Assembly (NCBI RefSeq): GCF_004362745.1
Contig: NZ_SNXY01000006.1
Coordinates: 248,001-312,000, forward strand
Direction: 5' to 3'
DNA: 64,000 nt
Origin: Oharaeibacter diazotrophicus
Lineage (GTDB): Bacteria > Pseudomonadota > Alphaproteobacteria > Rhizobiales > Pleomorphomonadaceae
Part shown: piece after piece, positions 11,158 to 20,540 of the stretch
Position numbering within the stretch: the stretch's first letter is position 1
How the letters are laid out: each line of letters begins with the position of its first letter
The notes under the pieces: model-generated
Seen by the model: the letters and a program-made list of their open reading frames with translations, nothing else
Database searches by the model: none
Told to the model about the DNA's origin: nothing
Translations under genes and position numbers: made by a program

Positions 11158-12513
11158 TTACTTGATGGCGTCCCACGCCTTCTGGATCTCGGCAGCCGTG
11201 TCCGCCGCCGACTTGCCGCCGACGAAGTCCACCATGCCGGTCCAGAACGCGCCGGCGCCGATCTTGCCGGGCATCAGGTCCGAGCCATCGAAGCGGAAGG
11301 TCGAGGCGTTGGCAAGGATCTCGCCCTGCTTGCGCAGCGCCTCGCTGCCGTAGGCCTCGACGTTGGCGCCCTTGAACGGCGTCACGAAGCCCGACTGCGC
11401 CATCCAGAGCTCGTGCGCCAGCGGCGTCTCCAGGAACTTGACGAACGCGCGCGCCGCCTTGCTGTCCTTGGTGATCGAGACCAGGGTGCCGGCGCCGAGG
11501 ACGGGGGTGCCGAGCTCGGGCTTGGAGGCGTAGGGCGGCAGGTAGAAGAAGTCGACGTCCTCGCCGAGCTTGGTGCCCTCGGGGAAGAAGGACGGGATGA
11601 ACGAGGCCTGCCGGTGCAGGTAGCACTTCGGCGGGGTCGAGAAGAGGCCCTTCGGGCTGTCGCGGAAGTCGGTGGAGGCCACCGCCGCGGCGCCGCCGTC
11701 GACGTACTTGTCGGTCTTGGCGAAGGAGCCGAAGATCTCGATGGCGTTGACCACGGCCGGATCCGTGAACGGGATCTCGTTGGTGGTCCACTTGTCGTAG
11801 GTCTCGGGGCTCGCCGTGCGCAGCATCAGGTCCTCGACCCAGTCGGTCGCCGGCCAGCCGGTGGCGCCGCCGGAACCGAGACCGATGCACCACGGCGTAC
11901 CGCCGTCGGCGACGATCTTGTCGGTGAGGGCCTGCAGGTCCTCCATGGTCTTCGGCACCTCGTAGCCGGCGTCCTCGAAGTTCTCGGGCACGTACCAGAC
12001 GAGGCTCTTGACGTCGGCCTTGTACGGGAAGGCGAAGTATTTCTTCGTGCCGTCCTTGTCGTTGTAGGTGCCGAGGTCGACCCAGGACTGGCCGGCGCCG
12101 TAGTTGTCGCGCACGAAGGCGGCGACGTCGTCGCCGAGCGGGGCGAGCAGGCCCTTGGCCGCGAGGTCGGCGATCAGGCCGGGCTGCGGCAGGATCGCGA
12201 TGTTCGGCGGCGAACCGGCCTGGGTGTCGATGACGATCTGCTGCTCGTAGTTCTCGGACGAGGCGTATTTCACGTCGGCGCCGGTGGCCGTGCGGAAATA
12301 CTCGAGCACGCTCTGGACGAGGTCCTCGTCGGCGCCGCGCCACGGACCGAACACGGTCAGCGTCTCGCCCTTGAGGTCGACCTTCTGCAGGGCCTCGTAG
12401 TCGGCCCAGTGGAACTTGGAATCCTCGCCCGGCTTGAACTTGAGCTCGGCGAGCGCCGGTGTCGCGAAGGCGACCGCACAGGCCGCCAGTCCGGTGAGAA
12501 GGCGCGTCTTCAT
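11158..12513 (-). CDS. aglE: Alpha-glucoside ABC transporter substrate-binding protein
   Basis: A 451-residue periplasmic binding protein with a Sec signal peptide (MKTRLLTGLAACAVAFATPALA). The mature protein is a family-1 extracellular solute-binding protein with the early GPWRGADEDLVQSVLEYF segment and WCIGLGSGGATGWPATDWVEDLML, characteristic of AglE/alpha-glucoside binding proteins. It delivers substrate to AglFG. The start at 12513 has a GGGAGGA ribosome site and begins the signal peptide; the frame is open 20 codons further up. First gene of the operon, divergent from aglR, with an operator-like site 57 bp upstream. Confidence 0.93.
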   Translation of the reverse strand: MKTRLLTGLAACAVAFATPALAELKFKPGEDSKFHWADYEALQKVDLKGETLTVFGPWRGADEDLVQSVLEYFRTATGADVKYASSENYEQQIVIDTQAGSPPNIAILPQPGLIADLAAKGLLAPLGDDVAAFVRDNYGAGQSWVDLGTYNDKDGTKKYFAFPYKADVKSLVWYVPENFEDAGYEVPKTMEDLQALTDKIVADGGTPWCIGLGSGGATGWPATDWVEDLMLRTASPETYDKWTTNEIPFTDPAVVNAIEIFGSFAKTDKYVDGGAAAVASTDFRDSPKGLFSTPPKCYLHRQASFIPSFFPEGTKLGEDVDFFYLPPYASKPELGTPVLGAGTLVSITKDSKAARAFVKFLETPLAHELWMAQSGFVTPFKGANVEAYGSEALRKQGEILANASTFRFDGSDLMPGKIGAGAFWTGMVDFVGGKSAADTAAEIQKAWDAIK

Positions 12514-12569
12514 CCGTATCCTCCCGTTTCCTGCCTCCGACAAAGCGCCCGGCGTCCGTCTCCTCACCG

Positions 12570-12583
12570 CCAAACCGCTTTGA
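12570..12583. promoter_or_regulatory. Putative AglR operator, aglE-proximal
   Basis: CCAAACCGCTTTGA keeps the right half of the perfect 14-bp dyad at 12781-12794 and differs at two positions in the left half. It lies 57 bp upstream of aglE, where a LacI-type repressor could block the agl promoter. Confidence 0.6.
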
Positions 12584-12780
12584 CACCCCTCGTCCCGATC
12601 GTAGCCGTTTCCGAACGCCCGGCACAGCCCGAGGTTCCGCTCACGTGCCGAAATGCACGCGGCGGCGTCGTCGTGCCGGCATTCTCGCCCGCCACGGGCT
12701 CGATCGAAGCTCCCCCCTCGATGCCCCGCCGCGCCCGGCGAGCGGTGTCGCCGTGTGGAGGGACGTGTGCGCTCGGAACG

Positions 12781-12794
12781 TCAAAGCGCTTTGA
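12781..12794. promoter_or_regulatory. Putative AglR operator, perfect palindrome
   Basis: TCAAAGCGCTTTGA is a perfect dyad with the central CG typical of LacI-family operators. It lies midway between aglE and aglR. Confidence 0.7.
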
Positions 12795-12976
12795 ATGCGG
12801 TCATCTTGTCGCGCCGGCTTCGCGATGTCAAGCGGTGCGCATCGGGTCGTGCCCGCCGAAGTGGGGAGCGTGCCCACGGAGATTACGGTTTTCCGCCCCT
12901 TCGCCGTGGCCTATCATGACGACCGCGGCGCACTCGTTTCGCGCCGCGACGGATTCCCACGCGCCGCGGCGCCCAC

Positions 12977-12990
12977 TCAAAGCGTTTTGA
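12977..12990. promoter_or_regulatory. Putative AglR operator, aglR-proximal
   Basis: TCAAAGCGTTTTGA has one mismatch to the perfect dyad at 12781 and lies 14 bp upstream of the aglR start, overlapping the place of its leader. This suggests autorepression. Confidence 0.7.
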
Positions 12991-13004
12991 CAGACCACGA
13001 CCCG

Positions 13005-14030
13005 ATGGCGATGAATCTCAAGGAACTGTCGGCCCACCTGGGGCTGTCGCAGACGACGGTGAGCCGTGCCCTGAACGGCTATCCGGAGGTCAGCGAGGCG
13101 ACGCGGCTGCGGGTGCTGCAGGCGGCCGAGGAGACCGGCTACCGCCCGAGTCCGGCCGCGCGCCGGCTCGCGACCGGCAAGGCCTACGCCCTCGGCATGG
13201 TGTTCCCGGTCGAGCGCAACGTCCTGATGGACCCGCTGTTCGTCGACTTCCTCGCCGGCGTCTCCGAGACGGCGGTGCGCTCGAACTTCGACATCCTGAT
13301 CAGCCCGACCACAGCCGAGCAGGAGATCGACACCTACGCCCGCCTCGCCCGCAACGGCACGGTCGACGCGGTGATCCTGTCCGGCCCGATGATCGACGAC
13401 CCCCGCGTCGAGCTGGTGCAGCGCCTCGGTTTTCCCGCCGTGGTGCACGGACGCTCGCATTTCGAGCGTCCGGTCGCCTTCCTCGACATCGACAACGAGG
13501 ACGCCTTCTTCCAGGCGGTGCGCTTCCTGACCCAGCTCGGCCACCGCCGCATCGCCCTGATCAACGGCGACGAGCGCATGACCTTCGCCGCCGACCGTCG
13601 CCGCGGCATGGAGCGCGCGCTCGCCGCCGCCGGCATTTCGCCCGACGACCAGCTCTGGTACGCCGGCGCGATGACGGCGGAGAACGGCTACCGCTTCGCC
13701 CGTGCCGCGCTCGCCGAGGCGGATCCGCCGACGGCGGTGCTGGGCTCCTCGATCCTGGTCGGCCACGGCGTGCTGCGCGCCGCCGCCGAGGCTGGCGTCG
13801 CCGTGCCCGACGACCTCTCGCTGATCGTCCACGACGACGACATGCCCGCCTTCCGGGCCGACCAGATGCTGCCGCCGCTGACGACCACCCGCTCCTCGAT
13901 CCGCGCCGCCGGCGCCCGCGTCGCCGAGATGGCGCTGGCGCGCATGCAGGGCGAGAGCGCCGAGACGCTGCAGGAGGTCTGGCCGGTCGAACTGGTGGTG
14001 CGCGGCTCGACCGCGCCGCCCCGCCGTTGA
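13005..14030 (+). CDS. aglR: LacI-family regulator of alpha-glucoside operon
   Basis: A 341-residue LacI/GalR repressor. The N-terminal helix-turn-helix is LKELSAHLGLSQTTVSRALNG followed by the hinge helix SPAARRLATGKA; the rest is a periplasmic-binding-protein-like sugar sensor domain. It is divergent from aglEFGAK, whose control region contains three copies of a CG-centred dyad, so it very probably represses that operon and itself, with an alpha-glucoside as inducer. Start choice: ATG at 13005 (MAMNLKEL); ATG 13011 is nearly as good. The frame is open upstream to 12795, but that stretch carries two operators and no domain. Confidence 0.9.
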   Translation: MAMNLKELSAHLGLSQTTVSRALNGYPEVSEATRLRVLQAAEETGYRPSPAARRLATGKAYALGMVFPVERNVLMDPLFVDFLAGVSETAVRSNFDILISPTTAEQEIDTYARLARNGTVDAVILSGPMIDDPRVELVQRLGFPAVVHGRSHFERPVAFLDIDNEDAFFQAVRFLTQLGHRRIALINGDERMTFAADRRRGMERALAAAGISPDDQLWYAGAMTAENGYRFARAALAEADPPTAVLGSSILVGHGVLRAAAEAGVAVPDDLSLIVHDDDMPAFRADQMLPPLTTTRSSIRAAGARVAEMALARMQGESAETLQEVWPVELVVRGSTAPPRR

Positions 14031-14118
14031 CTCGGCTTTCAATCCGTCGTCACACGATGTTCGCCGATCCGTCGTAATCGCGATGGGAAGGATTGCGACT
14101 CCCGACCGAGGCGCCGTG

Positions 14119-15045
14119 ATGGACGACCTGCTCTTCAGCTACGCCGACCCGACTTTCCCCCCGCTGAAGCGGCGGCTGATCCGCCTGATCGAGAAGGCCA
14201 CCGGCCAGCCCCGGCTGAAGCGGCTCTACCTCGCCCACCGCGCCGAGCAGGTCGCCGGCGAGAGCTTCTTCCAGTCGGCGCTGCGCCGCCTCGAGATCGA
14301 CGTCGACATCGACCCCGACGCCCTCGCGGCGGTGCCGCGGCAGGGGCCGCTGGTCGTGGTGGCCAACCACCCCTACGGCGTGCTCGACGGCCTCGCGATC
14401 GCCTGGATCGTCGAGAAGGTCCGCTCCGACTTCCTCGTGCTGACGAACGCGGTGCTGTTGCGTGCGCCCGAGGTGCGGCCCTACCTGCTGCCGGTCGACT
14501 TCGCCGGCACGCCGGAGGCGCTCGCCACCAACCTCGCCACCCGCGAGGCGGCGCGCCGCCATCTCGACGCCGGCGGCTGCGTGGTGGTGTTCCCGGCCGG
14601 CGGCATCTCGACGGCGCCGGACCGTCTCGGGCGCAAGCGCGCGGTCGACGCGCCCTGGCAGCCCTTCGTCGCCCAGCTGATCCACCGGGCGAAGGCGAGC
14701 GTGGTGCCGGTGTTCTTCGCCGGCCAGAACAGCCGGCTGTTCCAGATCGCCAGCCACGTCCACGCCGCGCTCAGGCTGTCGCTGATCTTCAAGGAGGTCC
14801 GCGACCGCATCGGCACGCGGCTGCCGGTGGCGATCGGCGAGCCGATCCCGTTCGAGGAACTCGCCGCCGGCGGCGACCGGCGCGCGCTGGTCGAGGACCT
14901 CCGGGCCCGCACCTACGCCCTCGAGGCCCGGCTCGGCCCGGCGGGCGCGGTGCGTCGGCGGCCGGCGATGGCCCGGCTCGGCGAGGCGATCCGGCGGCGG
15001 CGCACCCGGACGCGTTCGGTCCGGCGCGGCGGGCCCGTGACCTGA
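14119..15045 (+). CDS. Lysophospholipid acyltransferase-family (PlsC-like) protein
   Basis: A 308-residue membrane-associated acyltransferase. The catalytic NHPYGVLDG block (HX4D) lies around residue 88, followed by the FPAGGIS motif that corresponds to the PlsC 'FPEGTRS' block, and a distal [18 protein letters not shown] segment found in the hemolysin/OlsA-like branch. It would transfer an acyl chain to a lysolipid or ornithine-lipid precursor; the acceptor is unknown. ATG 14119 is preferred (GAGG 8-11 bases upstream); ATG 14083 is in frame but has no ribosome site. The last 40 residues are Arg-rich. It lies 88 bp after aglR and looks monocistronic. Confidence 0.8.
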   Translation: MDDLLFSYADPTFPPLKRRLIRLIEKATGQPRLKRLYLAHRAEQVAGESFFQSALRRLEIDVDIDPDALAAVPRQGPLVVVANHPYGVLDGLAIAWIVEKVRSDFLVLTNAVLLRAPEVRPYLLPVDFAGTPEALATNLATREAARRHLDAGGCVVVFPAGGISTAPDRLGRKRAVDAPWQPFVAQLIHRAKASVVPVFFAGQNSRLFQIASHVHAALRLSLIFKEVRDRIGTRLPVAIGEPIPFEELAAGGDRRALVEDLRARTYALEARLGPAGAVRRRPAMARLGEAIRRRRTRTRSVRRGGPVT

Positions 15046-15233
15046 TCGCCGCCAAAGCAATAATTTTTCCCGTTTCGGGGTGCCGACAGGGTGTTCGGCT
15101 CTATTCCGACGCCGCGGGCGCGGCTATGTGTCGGCTTCGGTCGCGTCGCGGCCACACGATCGAACCCGCGCGGGCCGAGGGCCGCAAGACGCCCGCGCAC
15201 ATACGGCCAGCCTGCGGCGAGGATGAACCGCAC

Positions 15234-16142
15234 GTGTCCACGGACCGACTGACGCACCTGAAGCGTCTCGAAGCCGAATCCATCTTCATCATTCGGGAGG
15301 TGGCGGCGGAGTTCAAGAATCCGGTCATGCTGTATTCGATCGGCAAGGACTCCTCGGTGATGCTTCATCTGGCGATGAAGGCGTTCCACCCGGCCAAGCC
15401 TCCCTTCCCGCTGATGCACATCGACACCACGTGGAAGTTCCGCGAGATGGTGCGCTTCCGCGACGAGACGGCGGCGCGGCTCGGGCTCGACCTGATCGTG
15501 CACACCAACCAGGACGGCGTCGAGAAGAACGTCAATCCGTTCGACCACGGATCGTCCTTCTACACCAACGTCATGAAGACCGAGGCGCTCAAGGCGGCGC
15601 TGACCAAGTACGGCTTCGACGCCGCCTTCGGCGGGGCCCGCCGCGACGAGGAGAAGAGCCGCGCCAAGGAGCGCATCTTCTCCTTCCGCACCGAGACCCA
15701 CGCCTGGGACCCGAAGAACCAGCGCCCGGAACTCTGGAAGCTCTACAACGCGCGCGTCCGCCAGGGCGAATCGATCCGCGTCTTCCCGCTGTCGAACTGG
15801 ACCGAGCTCGACATCTGGCAGTACATCCTGCTCGAGAACATACCGATCGTCCCGCTCTACTACGCCGCCGAGCGGCCGGTGGTGGACCGCGACGGCATGC
15901 TGATCATGGTCGACGACGACCGTCTGCCGCTGAAGCCCGGCGAGACGCCGGAGAACCGGCTGATCCGCTTCCGCACCCTCGGCTGCTACCCGCTCACCGG
16001 CGCCATCGAGAGCCCGGCGGCGAGCCTGCCCGAGATCGTCCGCGAGATGCTGCTCGCCCGCACCTCCGAGCGCTCGGGTCGCCTGATCGACCACGACGAG
16101 TCCGCCTCGATGGAGAAGAAGAAGAAGGAGGGCTACTTCTGA
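15234..16142 (+). CDS. cysD: Sulfate adenylyltransferase subunit 2
   Basis: A 302-residue ATP sulfurylase small subunit, which adenylates sulfate to APS with the CysN GTPase. The PP-loop motif is [14 protein letters not shown], followed by [24 protein letters not shown] and the ending [11 protein letters not shown] typical of CysD. The start is a GTG at 15234 with GAGGA 9 bases upstream; the frame is open further up but without conserved sequence. Its stop overlaps the cysNC start by one base (TGATG), so the two subunits are translationally coupled. Confidence 0.95.
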   Translation: MSTDRLTHLKRLEAESIFIIREVAAEFKNPVMLYSIGKDSSVMLHLAMKAFHPAKPPFPLMHIDTTWKFREMVRFRDETAARLGLDLIVHTNQDGVEKNVNPFDHGSSFYTNVMKTEALKAALTKYGFDAAFGGARRDEEKSRAKERIFSFRTETHAWDPKNQRPELWKLYNARVRQGESIRVFPLSNWTELDIWQYILLENIPIVPLYYAAERPVVDRDGMLIMVDDDRLPLKPGETPENRLIRFRTLGCYPLTGAIESPAASLPEIVREMLLARTSERSGRLIDHDESASMEKKKKEGYF

Positions 16143-18043
16143 TGAGCGCGCTCGAACAACTCGACGTCGGTGCCTTCACCGACTACCTCGCCCGCCACGA
16201 GAAGAAGAGCCTGCTGCGCTTCCTCACCTGCGGCTCCGTCGACGACGGCAAGTCCACCCTGATCGGGCGGCTGCTCTACGACACCAAGCTGCTGTTCGAG
16301 GACCAGCTCCGCTCGCTGGAGCGCGATTCCAAGAAGCACGGCACCGTCGGCGAGGACATCGACTTCGCCCTCCTGGTCGACGGCCTCGAGGCCGAACGCG
16401 AGCAGGGCATCACCATCGACGTCGCCTACCGCTTCTTCGCCACCGACCGGCGCAAGTTCATCGTCGCCGACACGCCCGGCCACGAGCAGTACACCCGCAA
16501 CATGGCGACCGGCGCGTCGAACTCCGACCTCGCCGTCATCCTGGTCGACGCCCGCCACGGCCTGCTGACCCAGACGCGCCGGCACTCCTTCATCGTCTCG
16601 CTGCTCGGCATCCGCCACGTGGTGCTGGCGGTCAACAAGATCGACCTCGTCAACTACTCCAAGGAAGTCTTCGACGGCATCGTCGACAGCTACCGCGAGT
16701 TCGCCGCCGGCTTCGGCTTCGAGACCTTCGTGCCGATCCCGCTGTCGGCCCGCTTCGGCGACAACGTGCTCGACAAGGGCACGAACATGCCCTGGTACGA
16801 CGGCCCGACGCTGGTCGAGCACCTCGAGACGGTCAACGTCGCCGACGACGCGCTCGCCAAGCCGTTCCGCATGCCGGTGCAGTGGGTCAACCGCCCGAAC
16901 CTCGACTTCCGCGGCTTCGCCGGCACCATCGCCTCGGGCACCGTGCGGCCCGGCGACCCGATCGTGGTGGCCAAGTCCGGCCGCGCCTCGACGGTGAAGG
17001 CGATCGTCACCTACGACGGCGACAAGGCCGAGGCGAGCGCCGGCGAGGCGGTCACCATCACGCTGGCCGACGAGGTCGACATCTCGCGCGGCGACGTGCT
17101 GACCACGCCCGACAACCGGCCCGAGGTCTCCGACCAGTTCGCCGCCCACCTGATCTGGATGGCCGACGAGGCGCTGCTGCCGGGCCGGCCCTACCTGATC
17201 AAGATCGGCACCAAGACGGTCGCGGGGCAGGTGACGGAGATCAAGCACAAGATCGACGTCAACTCCTTCAACAAGCTCGCCGCCAAGGACCTGCACCTCA
17301 ACGAGGTCGCGGTGGTCAACGTCGCGCTGTCCGAGCCGATCGCCTTCGATCCCTACGGCCAGAACCACGACACCGGCGCCTTCATCGTCATCGACCGCCT
17401 GTCCAACCTGACGGTCGGTGCCGGCATGGTCGACTTCGGCCTGCGCCGGGCCACCAACGTGCACTGGCAGGCGCTCGACGTCACCAAGGCGTCGCGCGCC
17501 GAGGCCAAGCTCCAGAAGCCGGTGATCCTGTGGTTCACCGGCCTGTCGGGCGCCGGCAAGTCGACGGTGGCCAACCTGGTCGAGAAGCGCCTGCACTCGA
17601 TCGGCCGCCACACCTACACGCTCGACGGCGACAACGTCCGCCACGGCCTCAACAAGGACCTCGGCTTCACCGACGCCGACCGCGTCGAGAACATCCGCCG
17701 CGTCGCCGAGGCGGCCAAGCTGTTCGTCGACGCCGGCCTGATCGTGCTGGTGTCGTTCATCTCGCCGTTCCGCTCGGAACGCCGGATGGCGCGCGAACTG
17801 GTCGAGGCCGGCGAGTTCGTCGAGGTCTACGTCGACACCCCGCTCGCGGTGGCCGAGACGCGCGACCCGAAGGGCCTCTACCGCAAGGCGCGCGAGGGCA
17901 AGATCAAGAACTTCACCGGCATCGACAGCCCCTACGAGGCGCCGGAGAACGCCGAACTCGTGCTCGACACCACGACGCGCCCGGCCGAGGAACTCGCCGA
18001 GCAGGTGGTCGAGTACCTGCGCTCGGGCGGCTATCTCGGCTGA
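16142..18043 (+). CDS. cysNC: Bifunctional sulfate adenylyltransferase subunit 1 / adenylylsulfate kinase
   Basis: A 633-residue fusion. Residues ~1-430 are the CysN translational-GTPase part (G1 [10 protein letters not shown]3 DTPGHEQY, G4 NKID, then EF-Tu-like beta-barrel domains); residues ~440-633 are the CysC APS kinase (P-loop [25 protein letters not shown], and the [10 protein letters not shown] and [23 protein letters not shown] blocks). Together with CysD it converts sulfate to PAPS. Such fusions are common in rhizobia, where PAPS can also serve sulfation. A strong terminator follows at 18071. Confidence 0.95.
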   Translation: MSALEQLDVGAFTDYLARHEKKSLLRFLTCGSVDDGKSTLIGRLLYDTKLLFEDQLRSLERDSKKHGTVGEDIDFALLVDGLEAEREQGITIDVAYRFFATDRRKFIVADTPGHEQYTRNMATGASNSDLAVILVDARHGLLTQTRRHSFIVSLLGIRHVVLAVNKIDLVNYSKEVFDGIVDSYREFAAGFGFETFVPIPLSARFGDNVLDKGTNMPWYDGPTLVEHLETVNVADDALAKPFRMPVQWVNRPNLDFRGFAGTIASGTVRPGDPIVVAKSGRASTVKAIVTYDGDKAEASAGEAVTITLADEVDISRGDVLTTPDNRPEVSDQFAAHLIWMADEALLPGRPYLIKIGTKTVAGQVTEIKHKIDVNSFNKLAAKDLHLNEVAVVNVALSEPIAFDPYGQNHDTGAFIVIDRLSNLTVGAGMVDFGLRRATNVHWQALDVTKASRAEAKLQKPVILWFTGLSGAGKSTVANLVEKRLHSIGRHTYTLDGDNVRHGLNKDLGFTDADRVENIRRVAEAAKLFVDAGLIVLVSFISPFRSERRMARELVEAGEFVEVYVDTPLAVAETRDPKGLYRKAREGKIKNFTGIDSPYEAPENAELVLDTTTRPAEELAEQVVEYLRSGGYLG

Positions 18044-18070
18044 CGGCACGCCGTTTCGGTCGCGAATCGG

Positions 18071-18106
18071 AAAGGGCCGGCGCTCCGGGCGGAGCGCCGG
18101 CCCTTT
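18071..18106 (+). terminator. Rho-independent terminator of cysD-cysNC
   Basis: A perfect 16-bp stem beginning AAAGGGCCGGCG with a 4-base loop, followed by a short T-rich run (CGTTTG). It starts 28 bp after the cysNC stop. Confidence 0.85.
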
Positions 18107-18384
18107 CGTTTGCACGGGGCGCGTCGGGGTCTCTACGCAGGCCAGACGAAGCCGGCGGGTCCGAGGGCTCCGAAAGGCTAGGGGAACCCCGTAGCGGCCA
18201 CCTCGTTATTCTCGCAGACGCGAGTTGATGTTGCGGTGCAATAAAGTTCCGACCAAAGGATGAGTAGCCTCTTGTGGATGCTAATAAACCAGTCGTGAAT
18301 GGCGCTTGAAGATGACAAGCGCTGTAACCATCATTTAGCCGAGGTCGGAAGTTTACTCGGGTGGTAAGCGACGGAACCGGGAAA

Positions 18385-18399
18385 TTAACGCCGCGTTAA
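18385..18399 (+). promoter_or_regulatory. CtrA-type binding site (TTAA-N7-TTAA)
   Basis: TTAACGCCGCGTTAA, continued by CC, is an exact TTAA-N7-TTAA match to the alphaproteobacterial CtrA cell-cycle regulator consensus. It is 50 bp upstream of the small membrane protein start at 18449, within a 405-bp gene-free stretch (18044-18448) that is locally richer in A/T. Control by CtrA is inferred. Confidence 0.6.
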
Positions 18400-18448
18400 C
18401 CACCGTGTCGCCAGAGTGGCGAAAAGGACGGGGAGTAGGAGAGACGAG

Positions 18449-18697
18449 ATGGACCTGATGCAGCTCGGTGCAGCATTCGCCGTCGTCGCGTTCGCCGGCT
18501 TCGCCCTGTTCGTCGTGACGCTCCGGTCGCGCTTCCAGCTGTTGGCGGCGCAGATCGACGCCGACCGCAACTGCCTGCCGCACGTGCGCTTCGAGCGCGG
18601 CCGCCCGCAGAAGCGCCCGCGGCACCTCAAGGCCGGCCGGCTCGCCCGGCTGGGCGCCCGTCACCACCGCGAACGCGGCGAGGGCGCCTTCGCCTGA
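18449..18697 (+). CDS. Small single-span membrane protein, unknown function
   Basis: An 82-residue protein with one N-terminal membrane helix (residues ~5-25, LGAAFAVVAFAGFALFVVTL) and a basic, Arg/His-rich cytoplasmic tail. No family is recognised. The start at 18449 is supported by GGAGTAGGAGAG upstream, a CtrA-type site 50 bp before it and a strong terminator (18741-18780) after it; this signal set argues it is a real gene. By analogy with other CtrA targets a role linked to the cell cycle, division or motility is possible, but the sequence does not show it. Confidence 0.6.
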   Translation: MDLMQLGAAFAVVAFAGFALFVVTLRSRFQLLAAQIDADRNCLPHVRFERGRPQKRPRHLKAGRLARLGARHHRERGEGAFA

Positions 18698-18740
18698 CGG
18701 CGGGGAGACGATAGGCGGACGGAGGACGTCCGCGGACGTG

Positions 18741-18780
18741 AAAGGCGCGGCCCGAGGGGGTCCGCGCCTTTGGCTTTTTC
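18741..18780 (+). terminator. Rho-independent terminator
   Basis: A 10-bp stem (AAAGGCGCGG with CCGCGCCTTT) around an 11-base loop, followed by GGCTTTTTC. It lies 43 bp after the small membrane protein stop. Confidence 0.8.
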
Positions 18781-18902
18781 AGGGGTTGGGGGGGCTCGTT
18801 GCGGGTGACCGGACACCGGACGATGGAGAGGCCCCCGCCTCGACGTCCCGCTCCGGATGGGAACGCACCTACTCTGTTCTCGAGCCGCCGTTCCCAACTG
18901 CG

Positions 18903-19015
18903 GCTTGGTCGGCGGAGGCCGACCATCCACGTCCTTCCGCGGGAAGGACCGTTGGAACACTCGCATGCCAGCGCCGGGCCCTGGCCCGTGGATGATCCGC
19001 CTTCGCGGACCAAGC
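18903..19015. repeat. Long palindromic intergenic repeat, copy A
   Basis: Two 29-base arms (18903-18931 and 18987-19015) are inverted copies with four mismatches; each arm reads GCTTGGTC..GCG..AGGC..A.CATCCACG. About 55 bases separate them. The same arm sequence occurs at 42761-42870. This sits in a 374-bp gene-free stretch (18781-19154) where no other feature was found. It behaves like a dispersed REP/RIME-like element able to form a cruciform. Confidence 0.7.
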
Positions 19016-19154
19016 CATTGAAATAATTGTTCTCACCGTGGGAACCGAGACGAATGTTCCCGCCGGGAAGTTGGCGCCCGTGGCGCAGTGGCGCGCTCCG
19101 GAAGGGCAGTCGGCGGGGAGCGGGTACACCGCCCCCGCCGGACCGGGCTATCCC

Positions 19155-20540
19155 TCAGCCCGCCGGCTTCGGCTTCAGGCGGGCGAGGATCGGGTCGGCG
19201 AGGACGTCGTAGGCGCCATCGAAGTGGTGGCCGCCCTCGAGCTTCACGAGTTCGACGTGATCGGGCGAGAGGGTCGGGCAGGCGGTCTCGTCGTCGTCCG
19301 AGCCGTAGATGCACTGCACGAGCCCGGCCGGCATCTTGGCGATGTCCGGGGCGGTGAGGTCGCCGTCGCCCTGGAAGCCGACCCAGCCGCCGACCTTGAT
19401 CTCGAAGTCGGAGGTCGGGGCGAGCGCCAGCAGCGACACCAGCTTCACCTTGGCGGCGACCTCCGGGGCCATTTGCAGATAAGCCGCCGGCAGCGCGTCG
19501 GCGCCGAAGGAATAGCCGATCAGCACGACCTGCCGGACCTTCCAGAGCTTGGCGTAGGTGTCGACGATCCGGCCGAGGTCGGCCGCCACCGTCGCCGGCT
19601 TCTTCTCGCTCCAGAAGTAGCGCAGGCTGTCGAGGCCGATCGTCGGCACGCCCTTCTCGGCGAGCACGTTGGCGAGGTCGCGGTCGATGTCGCGCCAGCC
19701 GCCGTCGCCGGACAGCACGATCGCCATGGTGTCGTAGGCGGGCTTGGCTTTCAGCACGGTGAGCGGCAGGTCGGCGAGCGGCCGGCCGTCGCCGCCGCCG
19801 CCCCCGGCGAGCGCGAACCGTCCCGCCTCGACCAGCGCCGCGGAGGCGGTGCGCTCGCTGGTGGTCAGGTTCAGCGCGTAGCCGGCGCGGACGATGTCGT
19901 CGACGTGGGCGACGCCGTCCTCGGGCGCGGCCGGCGTGCGGACCACGGTGACGGGATCCGGCAGTGGACCCTCCTGCATGCCGTAGATCCAGCCGCCGTT
20001 CGGGTCGCGGCGGTGCGCGCCGCCGCTGCAGAGTTCGCGCTCGAGCGGCAGCGCCGCGCCGGGGTCGACCGCGACGGTGCGGCCGACGGTGGCGTCCGGC
20101 GTCTGCGCCGCGACGGCGAGCGCCATCGTGCCGCCGACGCCGGCGCCGAGCACGACCGGGTCGCGGTAGAGCGAGCCGCCGGCCGAGCGTTGCAGTTGCT
20201 GGCTGACGCTCTCGACGTCGGAGACGAAATAGGCGCATTCGCCGTCGGCTGCGCCGGCCTCCGCCTTGGCGAAGGTCTTCTTCAGGTCGACGCCGACGAC
20301 GATCGCGCCGCCGGTGGCGAGGCCGCGCGCCTCGATCTGTTCGGCAAGGCCCCAGCCGTCGGTGCCCGAGAACAGGAAGGCGACGCCGGTCGGCTCGAAC
20401 GGACGGACCACCTCGGCGATGACGAGGTCGTCGGCCTGCGGCAGCGGTTCGGCCGGCAGCAGCACGCCGGCGGCGACGGCCGCCGCCGCGATGCCGGCGA
20501 CGAGCAGCACGGCGGGGACGGGGCGGAGCGTCAGGTTCAT
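19155..20540 (-). CDS. acvB: AcvB/VirJ-family periplasmic protein
   Basis: A 461-residue exported protein with an N-terminal signal/anchor (residues ~8-28) and two related alpha/beta-hydrolase-like halves. The C-terminal half holds the nucleophile motif GYSFGAD and a distal GGHHFDG. In Agrobacterium, AcvB is known to hydrolyse lysyl-phosphatidylglycerol made by the LpiA/MprF synthase encoded beside it. Here the start overlaps the mprF stop by 4 bases (ATGA), so synthase and putative hydrolase are co-translated, supporting the same role. The T-DNA-transfer link of VirJ is secondary; no vir genes are visible. Confidence 0.88.
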   Translation of the reverse strand: MNLTLRPVPAVLLVAGIAAAAVAAGVLLPAEPLPQADDLVIAEVVRPFEPTGVAFLFSGTDGWGLAEQIEARGLATGGAIVVGVDLKKTFAKAEAGAADGECAYFVSDVESVSQQLQRSAGGSLYRDPVVLGAGVGGTMALAVAAQTPDATVGRTVAVDPGAALPLERELCSGGAHRRDPNGGWIYGMQEGPLPDPVTVVRTPAAPEDGVAHVDDIVRAGYALNLTTSERTASAALVEAGRFALAGGGGGDGRPLADLPLTVLKAKPAYDTMAIVLSGDGGWRDIDRDLANVLAEKGVPTIGLDSLRYFWSEKKPATVAADLGRIVDTYAKLWKVRQVVLIGYSFGADALPAAYLQMAPEVAAKVKLVSLLALAPTSDFEIKVGGWVGFQGDGDLTAPDIAKMPAGLVQCIYGSDDDETACPTLSPDHVELVKLEGGHHFDGAYDVLADPILARLKPKPAG

